In this document: in pieces, positions 43,830 through 58,800 of the stretch
Layout of the letters: each line of letters begins with the position of its first letter
Position numbering within the stretch: position 1 is the first letter of the stretch
Notes under the pieces: generated by a model
Database searches by the model: none
Seen by the model: only the letters and a program-made list of their open reading frames with translations
Told to the model about the DNA's origin: nothing
Made by a program: the position numbers and the translations under genes
NCBI RefSeq assembly: GCF_042477335.2
Contig: NC_091247.1
Coordinates: 14,423,001 to 14,487,000, forward strand
Direction: 5' to 3'
DNA: 64,000 nt
DNA from: Ovis canadensis
Taxonomy: Eukaryota > Chordata > Mammalia > Artiodactyla > Bovidae

Positions 43830-46800
43830 GTAACTTTAAAAAATTAATGATATTTTATTCTCATGTTGGTAAAGGATCTAGGGTATTCAGAAAGGTGATA
43901 AATTTCCCCCTGATTGAATCATCATCCAAATATATTGATCCAAATATGCCCCATTATATCCAAATATATTAGCATAAACATAGGCTTCAGCATAAAAGTT
44001 CTTTGTTTCTAATGTGATCAAAGGTAGTGTAATTTCTGTAAGTCCATATGTGCCCGGAGAAGCAATGTGAAGCTACCCAGACAGTTACCATGTAATTAAT
44101 GACAGTGTAACGTTAGTACATGTTGTAAACTGCCATTTTTACATGGGTGGCATTAAAAAAAAAAGTCCCTAATATTGGTGACTTCTCACATTAGGTGTGG
44201 TATTTGTCCTCTACGTATTTGAGCAAGTGGAGAGATTTCCCTGGAAATTAGGAAGTTTCCTTGTTTTTTCTTTTGCTTGGTTTCTTTGGCTGTGCTGCAT
44301 GGCTTTTGGCAGTGAAAGAAGAGTCCTAACCGTTGGACCATCAGGGAATTCCCGCAAATGCCATTGTTTAAATGTTATTAAGCAAACTTCTCTGTCATTT
44401 GTATCTCAAATAATTACTTGTTTTTTTCTGATGTAGCATGCAGTCATGATTGTCATGATTTTTATCATGTTTATTACTGTATCTCTATAACCAACAATGT
44501 ATTTGGCACCTAGTGTGTGTCTTAGTCTATTTTAAGCTACTTTAACAAAATTCCATAGACTGGTTGGCTTATGAACTACAGAAATTTCTCACAGTTCTGG
44601 AGGTTGAGAAGTCCAGGATCAAGGCACCAACAGATTTGGTGTCTGTTGAGGACACACTTTCTAGTTCATACACAGCTATCTTCCCAATGTGTCCTTCAGG
44701 AGCAGAAAAGTCTCTGCCATGGGGTCTCTTTTCCAAGGGCACCAGTCGCATTCATGAGGGTTCCATCCTCATGATCTAATCACCCCAAAGGCCCTACCTC
44801 CTAATGCCATCACCTTAGGAGTTAGGGCTTCATCATACGAATTTGAGGGGTATGCAAATATTTCATATATAACATTACATATTCATTAAATATTTGGTAA
44901 TATTAGATAACAAAATCAGGTAATAAAATGAATAGGTTTATAGGGATATAAGTCCTGGGTGTTCATTGGTAGGACTGATGTTGAAGCTGAAACTCCAATA
45001 CTTTGGCCACCTAATGCGAAGAGCTGACTCATTTGAAAAGACCCTGATGCTGGGAAAGATTAAGGGCAGAAGGAGAAGGGGACAACAGAGGACGAGATGG
45101 TTGGATGGCATCACCAACTCAATGGACATGAATTTGGGTGAACTCCTGGAATTGGTGATGGACAGGGAGGCCTGGCGTGCTGTGGTTCATGGAGTCGCAA
45201 AGAGTTGGACATGATTGAGCGACTGGACTGAACTGAACTCTGTCTGCTTACTAAGTTGCTTCAGTCATGTTCTACACTTTGCGACCCCATGGACTATGGC
45301 TTGCCAGGCTTCTCTGTTCATGGAATTCTCCAGACAAGAATACTGGAGTGGGTAGCCATTCCCTCCTCCAGGGGATCTTCCCAACCCAGGGACTGAACCT
45401 ACGTCTCCTGCCTTGCAGGCAGATTCTTTACCGCTGAGCCACCAGGGAAGTCCCAGGGAAATAACTCTAGTTACATTAAATGTGGAAACCCTTAATATAA
45501 GTTTGAAATTAATACAATGCTTTTCATTTATTCTAAGCACAAAGAAAGTACAGAGGATCTATCAGTGCTGGTAAGTCTTTATCCACAAACAGGCGATGAC
45601 TTCTTCTTTGAAGACTAAATCAGTTGGAGGGCAATGGACTATCTGCAAGTCCTTGGCAGTGTAAACCAAAAGGCAGGGAAAACCAAAGCAATTTTACAAA
45701 TTAAGGTATTTACAAGTGGAGATATTTGTTTAAGGTTGGAGTATCAGGAGTCAAAGAAAGAGCAGACTGGCAGGGTGCTATCTCTGATAGAGGAGTGAGA
45801 CCTGGTTAGAGGAAGCGTGTTACAGAAGCCAGAAGCCAGCCTACAGGAACCCTGGATCTTTTAAAGCTCTGGGGAAACGCATGGGAGTTGAGTATTGGCT
45901 AAAAGACCCCCAGGTATGAATCACACCCCACCCGAAAAATCATGCCATCAGAGTGTGTGCAGAGAGGAAGCTGCCTCAAAGTTTGCCCAAGATTCAGTAT
46001 CCTCAGGTGTTCCTCTACTTCCCTCCCTGTGCTCACGGAAACACACGTAGTGAAGTGAAAGCAACTTTCCTTTGTGTTGCTTGTTGTCTTCAGGGTCCTT
46101 GTCTCTCTCATGGTTCCATGATTGCAACATCCCCACTAAGACCAAGACTCCATATACTTGGGTGGGCTGTGTTACGTGTGAAAATAATAAAGAAGGTTTT
46201 CATGTACCAGGCAGAGTACATTTTCTCACGGCTAGCAGGGCCTCGGAACTCTCCATCACCTGAAAAAAGCAGGAAAATCCCAGGCAAAGGTGGGAACATT
46301 CAAGGAAAGCTTGCTACAGCAGATGCTGGGAGAAAGAATGGATTAAAATGCTTTCTGCCAAAATGTATTCAGTGCAATGCAACCTAACAATCATCCTCTT
46401 ATTCATATCCGCTCTCCTTAGCATCAGGAGCCTGTAGCTGTAGCATAGTAATACTTATCATCCAAGGCATTGTTATTGATGGAAGCGGTGCCTGGTAGAA
46501 TGTCACATCTCAGCCACATTCCAACATTGCAGTTACGCCTGTCTGTGTACATAGGCACAAAGACAATCTCATGACATATGACTCAGCTCCACAGCTGTCT
46601 AATCCCCTTATCTCAGTCCAGAATCAGCTCTCTCAGGGTGTCTTAGCAAGAGTGCCATTGAGCTTTTATGAAAGAGGAAAAGCAAGGGCTCAGGCACAAT
46701 TGCTGGTCTTTTCACCTACTATGTAACTATGGACAAGATAATAAAAGTTGTGCTTCAGTTTATTTCATAGGAGTGGATTGAATTAGATAATACTTAGGAA

Positions 46801-49800
46801 AGTATTCAATAAGTATTGATGAAAGAAATCTAAATGTATCTGGCAAATTAGGGAATACTCCCCTTAAGAAGGGATATTTAAATGAGACCTAAATGCTATG
46901 TGGGAATTAGCTGGTGGAACCTGTGGCGTGTTTAAGGGACTAACAAAAGGCCAGTGAGTCTGAAAAACTGTCAATGTGGGTTTAGGTAGGAGAGGTGGGT
47001 GGAACAGTGTGAAGCGTCAGATCATGCAGAATATCATGGCTCTATAAGGAATATGGGCATGATCCTTAGGACAGTGGGAGGCCACTGGACATTGTTAAAT
47101 AGAATAATGATTGATAACATTGGAGCTTCAGAAACATGTTATTGGAAGCAGAGTGGAAATAGAGCATGGGTGAAGGTGAAGTCGGTCAGTCGTGTCCGAC
47201 TCTCTGTGACCCCGTAGACTGCAGCCTACCAGGCTTCTCGGTCCTTGGGATTCTCCAGGCAAGAGTACTGGAGTGGTTTACCATTTCATTCTCCAAGAAA
47301 TAGAGTGTGAATCAGTTGAAAAGGGAAAATGCAGGGATAAGCAGAGGGCAGCACATCGCTAATTACATGGATAGAAATATGAAGGAAGGTTCATTATATC
47401 GTGCTCTTTACATTTGTGTACCTTTTCAAAGGTACACAAACTTTTAAAAATTGAACAGTGAGGCCACTAAGGAGGCTTTGGTAGTAGCCCAGACAAGGAA
47501 CGATGCTGACCTGAAGTCATATGCTAGCAGGGAATGGAGATAGGGACCTGAAGTCATATGCTAGCTGGGAATGGAGATAGGGGATGGATTTGAGATGTTT
47601 TGGAGGTAAAACCATCCGGGTTTAATGGTGGGTTTGATGTTGGGATTCAGAGGGGCTCTGAGTGGAGAATGACTCTCATGGTTCTGCCGTGCAAATCCAA
47701 GCAGATTCAGTGAGTTAAGGCAACATAGGAAGAGGACCTACTTTGGGGCAAAGATGATGACTTTAAACGTCTTCCTTTGGTAGCATCTGTGCAAAATTCA
47801 AGTAGAAGACTTCAGAACACAGTTGGGTATACTAAATTTATGGGAGAAGTATCATTATATGTAAGAACTTGAAGCCACAGCAAAATGCCCAGAAGATTGT
47901 CAGTTGAGCAAACAGAGAACTGAAGAAAAATCCTTCTGAGAATAATGATTGCATCAAGGCCGCTGAGCAGATAGGATATTTAAGGGTAACCTTAGGTAGA
48001 AAATAGGAATATATTCTCATTGTGGTAGAAGTCACTACAGGTAAATTTGGGGATGAGGTTGCAGAAAGTTGAGGGAGCTTCCGTCTGATAATTGCCATTT
48101 TCTCTGTGAATTAAAAGATGAGAATGAGAAGTGTGGGAACAGAAGACTCCTGGGAAGCACAGAGAATTACGCTCAGGGTGGAAATCATGATTTTTCCATG
48201 CCACAACCATCAAAGTTCATTATTAATTTTCTGCTTCATGCTTATTTTGCATTTTACATTTGATAATACATCTCAAACTCTCTCTATATTATGTGACTCT
48301 TTGCATTATTTTTCCTAATAGGCCTGTGAATACTCAAACAGAAGAATTAAAGCTATCAGACTGGTTTTTTCCCAAGTAAGAATTCCAGATCTAATACGTG
48401 TGAGATTAATCCGTAGACTGCTCAATAGGAATTAACAGATGGCAAAAATACTGTGACTGGTATTCCAAATGTTGGAGAGCAGATAGATCTTTGATGGTTA
48501 TTTGAAAAAATAAGCAGTAGCCGAGATCAACTGGAAATGGACATTAGGACCTATGTCCTCCGTGAATGAGAATTTAGATGATAGAAACACAAAGCACCCT
48601 AGAATGACGGAGAGTCACCAAATGTAAGGGTACATTTGAGATCATTTGATTGTTTCTCCTCATTTCACCAATGAGAGAACCAAAGCCCAGATCCGGTGGG
48701 TGGGCTGTCTGTGCACTTCGTGCTTTAATGCAACAGCTTTCTTCTGGCCTCTCTGCCTCCATCTTCTTGCTCTATGCACCAGGCTTTTACCTTGATGCTG
48801 TAGATCTGAGGACCTCTCTCAATTAAAACTTTGAAAGGAGACATCCAGTTACTGGATAATGATCCATGACTCATCCCCCCACAATATCACTACGTTGGTC
48901 AGATCTAATCAGACCATACAAAGCATACCAGCTATTTAAACAGAGGTTTTAGTATAAAGAATTGCTGATTACCATATTGTCGTTAAGGAGATTCCCAGGT
49001 GATGCTAGCGGAAGAACCTGCCAATACAGAGACCTCAGAGATGTCAGTTCGATCCCTGGGTTGGGAAGATCCCCTGAAGGAGGGCATGACACCCCAGTAT
49101 TCTTGCCTGGAGAATCCCATGAACAGAGGAGCCTGGCAGGCTATGGAGTCACAAAGAGTCAGACACTTCTAAAACAACTTAGCACCCATGGACAGCCATA
49201 AAGTCATTAACTAGGTAACCTGAAAAATGGAAAATACAGCTCTAAGGTGTCACAGAGGGAACAGCTATAGGAAGTAATTATTTTCCCTGGTTCTGAAGAA
49301 AGAAAAGGAAGGGACTGGAATTATTACACCTTAAAAACTTAGAGACAAATCTCACAGGGCTTAAACTCCGCTGTTGCTCACCTGGTGTGGGTGCCTCTGA
49401 GCTCCAGGGAAGCCTCTAAGGGCAGAGAACCAGCTCTTCTAAGGAGGAGCACGGCGAGACTGGTTCTGCACGTGTTGCAAAAACTGAAAGTTGGATTCAA
49501 TTGCTCAGGAAAAGAACTGCTATTGCTGTGGTAAAGATGCATTCCTGGAATGGGACTTGCAGGAACAGGATGCAGACAAGAAGCCCACAGGAAACAGAAA
49601 AGAGCAAGTTTCTTCTTCCTCCAGCCTTGTAATTTTCCTCCAATGCCCGCTATTAGTAGAGCCTAACAGGGTGCCCATTGGCAAAGGAGAAATGTGATTT
49701 GCAGTGTCCCAGCTCAACATAATTAAGCAGGGTATACTGTGGTGGGTTTAACTTTGAAAGACAATAGCTTTATAACTGATACAGCATCCCCCTAATAAGA

Positions 49801-52800
49801 CAGGTAAGTTATAGCCTCATAATTCAAGGTACTGATCAATCACAACAGGTGAAAAAAGGACAAAACCATATAATCATTTAAGTAGATTCCAAATCAGTTC
49901 AGTTCAGTCCAGTCGCTCAGTCGTGTCTGACTCTTTTCGACCCCATGAATTGCAGCACGCCAGGCCTCCCTGTCCATCACCAACTCCCGGAGTTCACTCA
50001 GACTCATGTCCATTGAGTCAGTGATGCCATCCAGCCATCTCATCCTCGGTCGTCCTCTTCTCCTCCTGCCCCCAGTCCCTCCCAGCATCAGAGTCTTTTC
50101 CAATGAGTCAGCTCTTCACATGAGGTGGCCAAAGTACTGGAGTTTCAGCTTTAGCATCAGTCCTTCCAAAGAACACCCAGGACTGATCTCCTTTAGAATG
50201 AACTGGCCTCAGTGGGCTACTTTTAAGTTTCAATCTCCATTCCTTTTTCTTTGGCGGGGTGTGTGTGTGTTCAAACAGCAGAGATTTATTTTCTCCCATT
50301 TCTGAAGGCTGGAAATAGAAGATCAAGGTGTTGGCAAGTTTGGTTGCTTCTGAGGTCTCTCTTCTTGACTTGCAGCTGCCTGTCTCCTTGCTGTGTCCTC
50401 ACAAGGCTTTTTCTCTGTGTACACCTCCTGGGTATCTCTTACTCTTATAAGGACACCAGCCCTGTTGGCTTTGGTCCTGTTCTTATGACCTCATTTAACC
50501 TTAACCTGTTAGTTGCTCAGTCGTGTCTGACTCTTTGCGATTCCATGGACTGTAGCCCACCAGGCTCCTCTGCCCATGGAATTCTCCAGGCAAGAATACT
50601 GGAGTGGGTTTCCTTTCTCTTCTCCAGGGGGTCTTTCCGACCCAGGCATCAAACCCAGGCCTTCTGCATTGTAGGCAGGCTCTTTACCATCTGAGCCACC
50701 GGGGAAGTCCCGTTTAACCTTAATTACTTCTCTGAAGGCCCTATCTCCAAATATTCAGACTGGGGTTACACCTTCAACAAGTGAATCTGGAGGAGACATT
50801 CAGTCCATAACAAGCTCTGAAACAGCTAATGGAATCTTTCTTTTGCTGCATGTCAACTCCTATTGCATTTTTCATTTTTTTCATTGATGATCATTAAAGC
50901 TGAACACATTTTCATATGAATATTGGCCACTTAGACATTCACTTTTGTAAACTGCCTGTTTATATCTCTTCTCTTTATCCCACACAATGGAATGTCTTTT
51001 TCTTATAGATTTGAATACACATAATATAAAATTCACTATTTTAATTGTTTAAAAATGTACAATTTGGGGCTTTCCCGGTGGTCCAGTAGTTAAGAATATG
51101 TCTTGCAATGCAAGGGAACTTGTTTAATCCCTGATGCACAAGACTCCACATGCTGCAGAGCAGCTAAGCCCATGGGCCATAACTACTGAGCCCTCATGCT
51201 GCAACTACTGAAGCCCGCAGAGCCTGGAGCCTGTGCTCCACAGCAAGGGAAGCCACTCAATGAGAAACCCATGCACCACAATGAAGAGCAGCCCCTGCTC
51301 AACTAGAGAAAAGCCTGTGCAGCAACCAGGACCTAGCGCAACCAAAAACTTAAGTAAATAAGTCCTTTAGAAATGTACAGCTCTAGCTATCTAATTCCAG
51401 AATATCTTCATCATAGCAAAAAAGAAGCTCTGCCCATTAAGAAGTAACTTCTCATTCCCTGCTCCTTGACAAACACTAATCTGCTTTCCATCTCTCTGGA
51501 CTTGACTCTTCTGGACATTTCCTATGAAGGGAGCATAGTATGTTTTGTTATTTTTTTAATGTCTGACTTCTTTCACTTTGCATGTTTTATTTATTTATTT
51601 TCCAGATTTTATTTAATTTTATTTTTTTGCTTTACAATATTGTATTGGTTTTGCTATACATCAACATGAATCCGCCACGGGTGTACACGTATTCCCAATC
51701 CTGAACCCCACCTCCCACCTCCCTCCCTGTACCGTCTCTCTGGGTCAACCCACTGCACCAGCCCCAAGCATCCTGTATCCTGCATCAAACCTAGACTGGT
51801 GATTCGTTTCTTATATGATATTATACATGTTTCAATGCCATTCTCCCAAATCATCCCACCCTCTCCCTCTCCCACAGAGATACATCTGTGTCTCTTTTGT
51901 TTTGCATGTTTTAAAGATTCATCTATATTGTAGCATATATCAGTATTTCATTCCTTTTCATAGCTGAATAATATTCCATGGTATGGATATACCACACATC
52001 CATTCACCAGTAAATGGATATTAGGTTGTTTCCACTTTGGGGCTATTATAAGTAATGGTGCTATAAACATTCATGTACAAGTTTTAATTTTAAATCATAC
52101 TTTCAGTCTCCTTGGGTATATATCTAGAAGTGGGTTTACTGGGTACATGGTAATCCTAAATTAAACTTTTTGAGAAACCACCAAACTCTTTTCCATACAG
52201 TTACATCATTTTATGTTCCCATCAACAATGTCTGAGTGTTTCAGTTTCCCTACATCCTTTCCAACACTTGCTATTTTTTGTTTTGCTGGGGGTGTGTGTT
52301 TGTTTTTGCTTATGTTACGGCCGTTCTAGTGTATGTGAAATACCTTATTATAATTCTGATTTACATTTCTCTAATGACTAATGATGTTGATCTTGAGATA
52401 TCTTTGTCTGGCTTTGGCATCAAAGTAATATTGGCCTCACAGAATGAGTTAGAAAGTTCTATTTCTTTGGAAGACTTGAGAATGTAATTGGGGTTAATTC
52501 TTTAAGTGTTTGGTAGAATTTAGCAGTTAAACCATCTGATCCTGGGCTTTCTTTGTTAACATATCTTCAATTACCTTTACTTGTTATAGGTCTCTAAGAT
52601 TTTCTAGTTCTTCTTGAACCAGTTTTAGTAGTTTGTGTCTTTCTAGAAATTTATCTATTTCATCTATAAGGTCTATAAAAATGTCCCCATTTCCGTTCTT
52701 GATTTTAATAATTTGAGTCATCTCTGATTTTTTCCTGGTCAGTTTAATTAAAGGTATGCCAGTTTCATTAGTCTTTGCAAAGAATTGACTTTTGGCTTCA

Positions 52801-55800
52801 TTGATTCTGTCATTTTTTTTCTCTATTCAGTTCTCTCTGTGCCAGTCTTTATTATTTCTTCTTTCTGTTGCCTTTAGTTTTGTTTTTCCCTTCCCCCCCC
52901 CCCCAGTTTCCCCCTTTTTCCCCTTAAGGTGGAATGTGTGGTGACTAATATGAGATCTTTCTTTTTTAAAACATGGATGTTTACAGCTATACATTTCCCT
53001 CTGAGTGCTGTTTTTCACTGTCTCCCATAAGGTTTAGCATGTTGTCCCTTCATTTTGATTTATCTCAATTTCTCTTCTAATTTCCTCATGATTTTGGAGT
53101 TTTTGGTTTTTGTTTTTTTTCCCTTATGACTTTTTTCCTTTGGCACATTGGTTGTCTAGGTGGGTTGTTTAATTTCCAGGTGTTTATGAATGTTCTAGAC
53201 TTATTTCTGTTACTGATTTCTCATTTCATTCCAGTATCATTGGAAAAGACAGTTTGTATGTTTCCAGTCACTTTAAGGTGATTGAGCCTTGTCTTATGGT
53301 CTAAGATGAGACTTATCCTGGGGAGTATTCCATGTGTGTCTGAGAAGGACATGTACTCTGTTGTTGGATAAAGTGTTCTGTGTGTGTCTGATTTGTTCTT
53401 TTGCCTGCTCAAATCTTCTGTTGACATCCTAAAGTGAATTTTTTCCTTTCAGCTATACACGTCTCAACTTCAGTATTTCTATTTCATTTGTTTTTATACT
53501 TTGTATCTTTAATATTCTCTATTTGTTAAGACCATGTTCTTCTGGTTTTCTTTAGTTCTCTGTCCGTGGCTTCCTTTAGCACATTGAAAGTGAAGTCGCT
53601 CAGTCTCGTCCGACTCTCTGCAACCCTGTGGACTATAGCCCACCAAGTTCCTCCGTCCGTGGGATTCTCCAGGCGAGAATACTGGAGTGGGTTGCCATTT
53701 AGCATGTTAAGCATATATTAAAAGGTTGATTTAAAGTCTTTTTAGAAAAACTCAGTCAATGTCTGGACAGTTCTCATTTATTTGTTTTCCTGTGGATGGG
53801 CTATACATTCTTCATTTGGATAACTCTTAAATTTTGGTTAAAAACTAGACATTTTGAGTATTATAATATAGTTTCTCTGAAAATCAGATACTTTTGCCTC
53901 CTCAGAGTTTGTTGTTCTTATTTGCTCTTGGTTGGCTGTTTGGTTTTGTTTTTTCCTTTTTTTCTAGTTTCCCCACCTTTTCCCTTTCAGGTGGAAGGTG
54001 AGGCTATTAATATGAGATCTTTCTTTTCTTATGGTTGTTTGTTTAGTGGCTTTTCTAAACTATTTTTTAAAGGACTGTATTCTTTTTCTTGTTTGGTCCC
54101 AGAAGTCTCTGAGCTACCCTTAGGTTGTAGCCAGCAAGTTGTTTGACAGAGATTTCCTTAAAGTGCCTAAAACCTGAGAGAGGGAGGTATTAGAGGGCAG
54201 AAGGAGGAGGAAGAGAAAATGAAGGAGGAGGAGGAGAAGGAGAAGAAGAAAAAAACAGAAAAGAGAGGAAAACAAAACAAAGAGAAGAAAGCACTTACAT
54301 TCTTTAAAGACTGGCTCTGTGTTTGGGCCCGCCTCCAACACAGCCCAGTTGCTTATAACTCTGCCTTAGCTTTCACTTCTTGTGTGCCCTGAGCCTAAAT
54401 ATCTGTTGGAGGTGAAAGCCTAGGATCTTCACAGGTCTTTTCTGAATGTTCGTTCTGCCCTGAACATGTGCATGGATTCCTCAGTTCCTTGTTCTGTGTG
54501 TGTCTGATTGACGCATGGGATCTTGTCAAAGCCCTTACTTCCCAAAGAACTGTCTTTCAAATGTTTCCTCCCCAGGCTTTCAGCATATATAGAGTTTAAC
54601 TGAAATCTTTTGTTTCAGGTGAAAGGGGCTTGTTCTTTTACAACTTTTTTTTTCAAGGAATACCCTCCCCTTCAATTCTTAGAGAATGTTAAGTACAAGA
54701 AAAAAAGCACTATGAGTCAATCCTTCAAGGAACTCTCAGGTAGCTTAAAAAGATAAACACAATCACTGGGAATTAGATCCACTCTTCTCCCCACTGAGTC
54801 AGATACCCACACTGAGAACATAATATGGTTTTGTCTTTTCAATGCCACTGTTATACTAGGAAGAGCATTGGTGCAAGGCTAGGTTAGAATACCTCAAAGG
54901 TTTTCTAGTCCTACCATAGTGAGTCTTTTTTTTTTTTCTTTTTGAGATAACTTTTGCTTGGTTGCTCTAAATACTTGGCTATCTTCCAAAGTTCTGACAG
55001 AGTTGATTCTGATAGTATGCAACAATGTTAACACTGGCAGCGTTTCAGATAATGAAAACTGGGAAGTTTGTTTTTTGAAATATTGCTTCTGAGAAGAATC
55101 AGTGTCCATAGCTTAAGACGGTAGAGCTTGTCCAACTGTACGAAAAATTGTTACTTTAGACTTTGGGTGACATTTCAACTATGCATCCTCAAAGATCTTG
55201 GAACAATAATATAATCAGTACATGTACTTTTGTAATGATCTCACCCTAATGATGCACCCATGAAATTAAAAGAATATTACCCCTTGGAAGGAAAGTTATG
55301 ACCAACTTAGACAGCATATTAAAAAGCAGAGACATTACTTTGTTAACATAGGTCCATCTAGTCAAGGCTATGGTTTTTCCAGTGGTCATGTATGGACGTG
55401 AGAGTTGGACTGTGAAGAAAGCTGAGCACCGAAGAATTGATGCTTTTGAACTGTGGTGTTGGAGAAGACTCCTGAGAGTCCCTTGGACTGCAAGGAGATC
55501 CAACCAGTCCATTCTAAAGGAGATCAGTCCTGGGTGTTCATTGGAAGAACTGATGTTGAAGTTGAAACTCCAATACTTTGGCCGCCTGATACGAAGAGCT
55601 GACTCATTTGCAAAGACCCTGATGCTGGAAAAGACTGAGGGCAGAAGGAGAAGGGAACGACAGAGGGTAGTATGACTGGATGGCATCACCGACTCGATGG
55701 ACATGAGTTTGGGTGGACTCTGGGAGTTGGTGATGGACAGGGAGGCCTGGCGTGCTGCAGTTCATGGGGTCGCAAAGAGTCGGACACGACTGAGCGACTG

Positions 55801-58800
55801 AATTGAACTGAACTGAGTCATTTCTGATAAACTGTTTCTTCTGTTTATCATGCCATCAAGGCTCTGGGTTAGAAATAAGGAAATACTGCAATCAGACATA
55901 GGCTTTATACATTAGCAATATCTATTACAATTTTATTAAAAGTATTTTGCTTATAATTCTTATATCTTCCTTACAGTGCCGTGAATCGCTCAAACGTAAC
56001 TACCAGCTGGGCAGCTCCAGTTGTGTGGCATGGCACTTATGATGAAGTGGTGCTGGAAAATTATTATGCAAGTCATAGAATTACTGTGGGGTTGACTGTG
56101 TTTGCTGTGGGAAGGTAGGTATTGCTGAATGACCTTTATATTCAGGTGTTTTATTTTAGAAAATGGGAGATTATCAATAATCTACCTCAAGAATTTAGGA
56201 AAAGTAGAACAAAATAAAGCCAAAGAAAGCAGAAATAAGGAAGTAATAAAGGTGAGAGCAGGAATCCATGAAATTGAAAACAGAAAAGTCTTAGAGAAAA
56301 ATCAATGAAACAAAAATGTGGTTCTTTGGGGAAAAAAAAACCTCAATAAAATCCATAATCACCCAGGAAGACTAGCCAAGAAAAAAAAATAATGCAAATT
56401 ACAAATACTGGGAAAGAAACAGGGTGTATCACCTCAGACCTTGTAGACTTTAAAAGGATAGTCAGGAAACAGTATAACATTCTCTACATATCTGACAACT
56501 TAGAGGACATGGACTGTATAAAGCACAAACAACCACAATTCACCCAACATGAAACAGATCATTTGAATAACCCTATATCTATTGAGGAAATAGAATTTAT
56601 AATTTTAAAAACTCCCAAAGGGGCTTCCCTGGTGGCTCAGCTAGTAAAGAATCTGCTTGCAATGCAGGATACCTGGGTTCGATCCCTGGGTTGGGATAGT
56701 CCCTTCGAGAAGGGAACAACTACCCACTCCAGTATTCTGGCCTGGAGAAAAGGACTTTCACTTTCAAAGTCCTCAGGCGCAGATAGTTTCATCAGAGAAA
56801 TTAACATCAATTCTACACAATCTTTTTCAGAAAAGAGACTAGAAAGGAACACACCCCAAATCATTTTATGAAGCAAATTCTGCCTTGATATCAAAATCAT
56901 ACCAAAAAGAGTACAAAAAAGTATAAAGCTGAACAATACTTATCACTCATTAAAATGGTAAAGTTATCAGCTTTATACCAACTTGCTGTTAAATATTGGT
57001 AGTAATTTATTGTTTAATTAAAAGAAAACAGAAAGAGGAAGAAAGGGAGGAGGAAGGGAAGACTCCTTACTGAAGAAGTTTCCCATGACCTCCTCCCGAG
57101 ACTCACTGTGGTCTCTTCAAGTTGCTGCCCCAGGATCTGTAACAAGATCCTGGGGAGTGACCCTATTCCGGGGCAGTACTTCTACCTTCAGGACACAGAT
57201 GGAGTTTCTGGTTCCTTCCTACACCCTCCTGAATAGAACGCAGAGTCTTAAAAGGGTACTGTATAAGGGAAGGGGCACCGAAACCACAGCTTCAGTAACC
57301 TCACCATGAAACCCCAACTCTGTTTTAAAGAACCTCTGACAGCTCAGGAATAAATGGTATCAATTTCCTCTGAAATTAGGAGTATAGGTGGGACTGAAAC
57401 TAGGAGGATACATTTAAAGTATTTATATGGAAATTTTCAACATGAATATCTGCTACAGGAATGAACAATTAAGCCAATAAAATAAAGCAGAAAAATGCCA
57501 TGCAAATATTAAAGACTTTCTGTTTATTGGCAATAGCACTGTAGAGACCTGTAGGGAAAGACTTCCATAAATGATGTTGGAGAAAATGTCAACACAGGAA
57601 AACTTAAATTGTACCTTTATAGCATATCATGTACAAACATACAAACATCAATTACTAGGTAGTTTGAAGACCAATAGTTAAAAGAAAAACTGTATCTTCA
57701 CGAACTCAGGATAGAAAAGGATTTATTAATCAAGACATAGAAACTACTAATCATAAAGGAAAAGACTGATAAGTCTGACTGCTTATGAGTGCACTCTGGG
57801 AGTTGGTGATGGACAGGGAGGCCTGGCGTGCTGCGATTCATGGGGTCGCAAAGAGTCGGACACGACTGAGCGACTGAACTGAACTGAAGAAAAATCAGAG
57901 AAACACAAACTGAAGGCCATTTTACAAAATACACGGTCAGGGTCATGACCAACAAGAAGAGAAATTGACAGCGTGGAAGAGACTAGGGAGACTAGAAGAG
58001 ACTAGTGACTGAATGCAGTGTGTTCTGGATTGGATCCTGGAAATCGAAAAGGTCATTAGGGAAGAAGCTGGTGAAAATCACATAAAATCTGTGGTTTAGC
58101 TAATAGTCGTTTACCACTGATAATTTCCTAGTTTTGACAAATGTACTATGGTTATATAATATATTACTATTAGGGGAAGGTGGGTAGAGCATATGTGGGA
58201 ACTCTGTAATATATCTGCAACTTTTCTGTAAATCTAATGCTATGCTAAGCTTCAGTCGTGTCTGACTCTTTGCGAACCTATGGACTGTAGCCTGCCAGGG
58301 TCCTCTGTCCATGGGATTTTCCAGGCAAGAATACTGGAGTGGGTTGCCATTTCTTTCTCCAGGGGATCTTCCCAATCCAGGGACTGAACCAACATCTCTT
58401 AAGTCTCCTGTATTGGCAGGCAGGTTCTTTACCACTAGCACCAACTGGGAAGCAGGCCTTGCTAAGATCCATTGTAGTAAGTCTAATAGCATTCCAACAT
58501 AAAAAAATATTTTAAAAATTGGAGGAAAAAATGTTTGCCATTGTAGCGACAGTAAGTTTTTTTTTAATTGTAAATGCCTGATATTAAGCTTTCGATTGAT
58601 TGCTGAGACATCCATTTTATTTATTTTTTCATTGGCCACAATGTACAGCTTGTGGGATCTTAGTTCTCTGACCAGGGAGAAAACTTGGGCTCTGTGCCAT
58701 AAAAGGGCAGAGTCGTAACCACTGGACCACCAGGGAATCCCCTGAGATATCCACTTTAAAGACATCCATCTCAAATAGAAATATTGCTTACTAGCTAAAC

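Larger units (their letters stand above)
45571..48321. other. Paralogue intron between the 33- and 54-nt exons
   Basis: No counterpart of GGTA1's 69-nt stem exon was found by eye. The intron contains a probable MIR at 46655-46835, a partial inverted Bov-A at 47172-47297 and a 37-bp tandem duplication at 47508-47581. Confidence 0.45.
51370..54165 (-). mobile_element. Old L1, inverted, with nested insertions
   Basis: Long stretches read as inverted L1: the 3'-end block (gaataatattccatggtatgg, catccattcaccagtaaatgg) near 51960, then ORF2 complement (ggcatcaaagtaatattggcc, gtctaggtgggttgtttaat) to about 54.1 kb. It contains a younger L1 piece and a Bov-A. A C-run at 52896-52905 lies inside. Confidence 0.65.

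Noticed and set aside
44040..44240. Possible additional exon of the paralogue
   Set aside because: No homology to any GGTA1 exon and no acceptor/donor pair in phase 2.
54120..54341. A Leu/Phe-rich hydrophobic minus-strand frame resembling a membrane protein
   Set aside because: It is the complement of a purine GGA/GAA tract.
56637..56700. tRNA-like gene with a B box (gttcgatccctgg)
   Set aside because: The B box belongs to a tRNA-derived SINE; no cloverleaf or acceptor stem is present. The same holds for the other Bov-tA copies.
58100..58774. A 224-codon minus-strand open frame
   Set aside because: It runs through an inverted Bov-tA and a CHR-2 SINE plus intron sequence. The peptide matches SINE translations found at many other places in the window.
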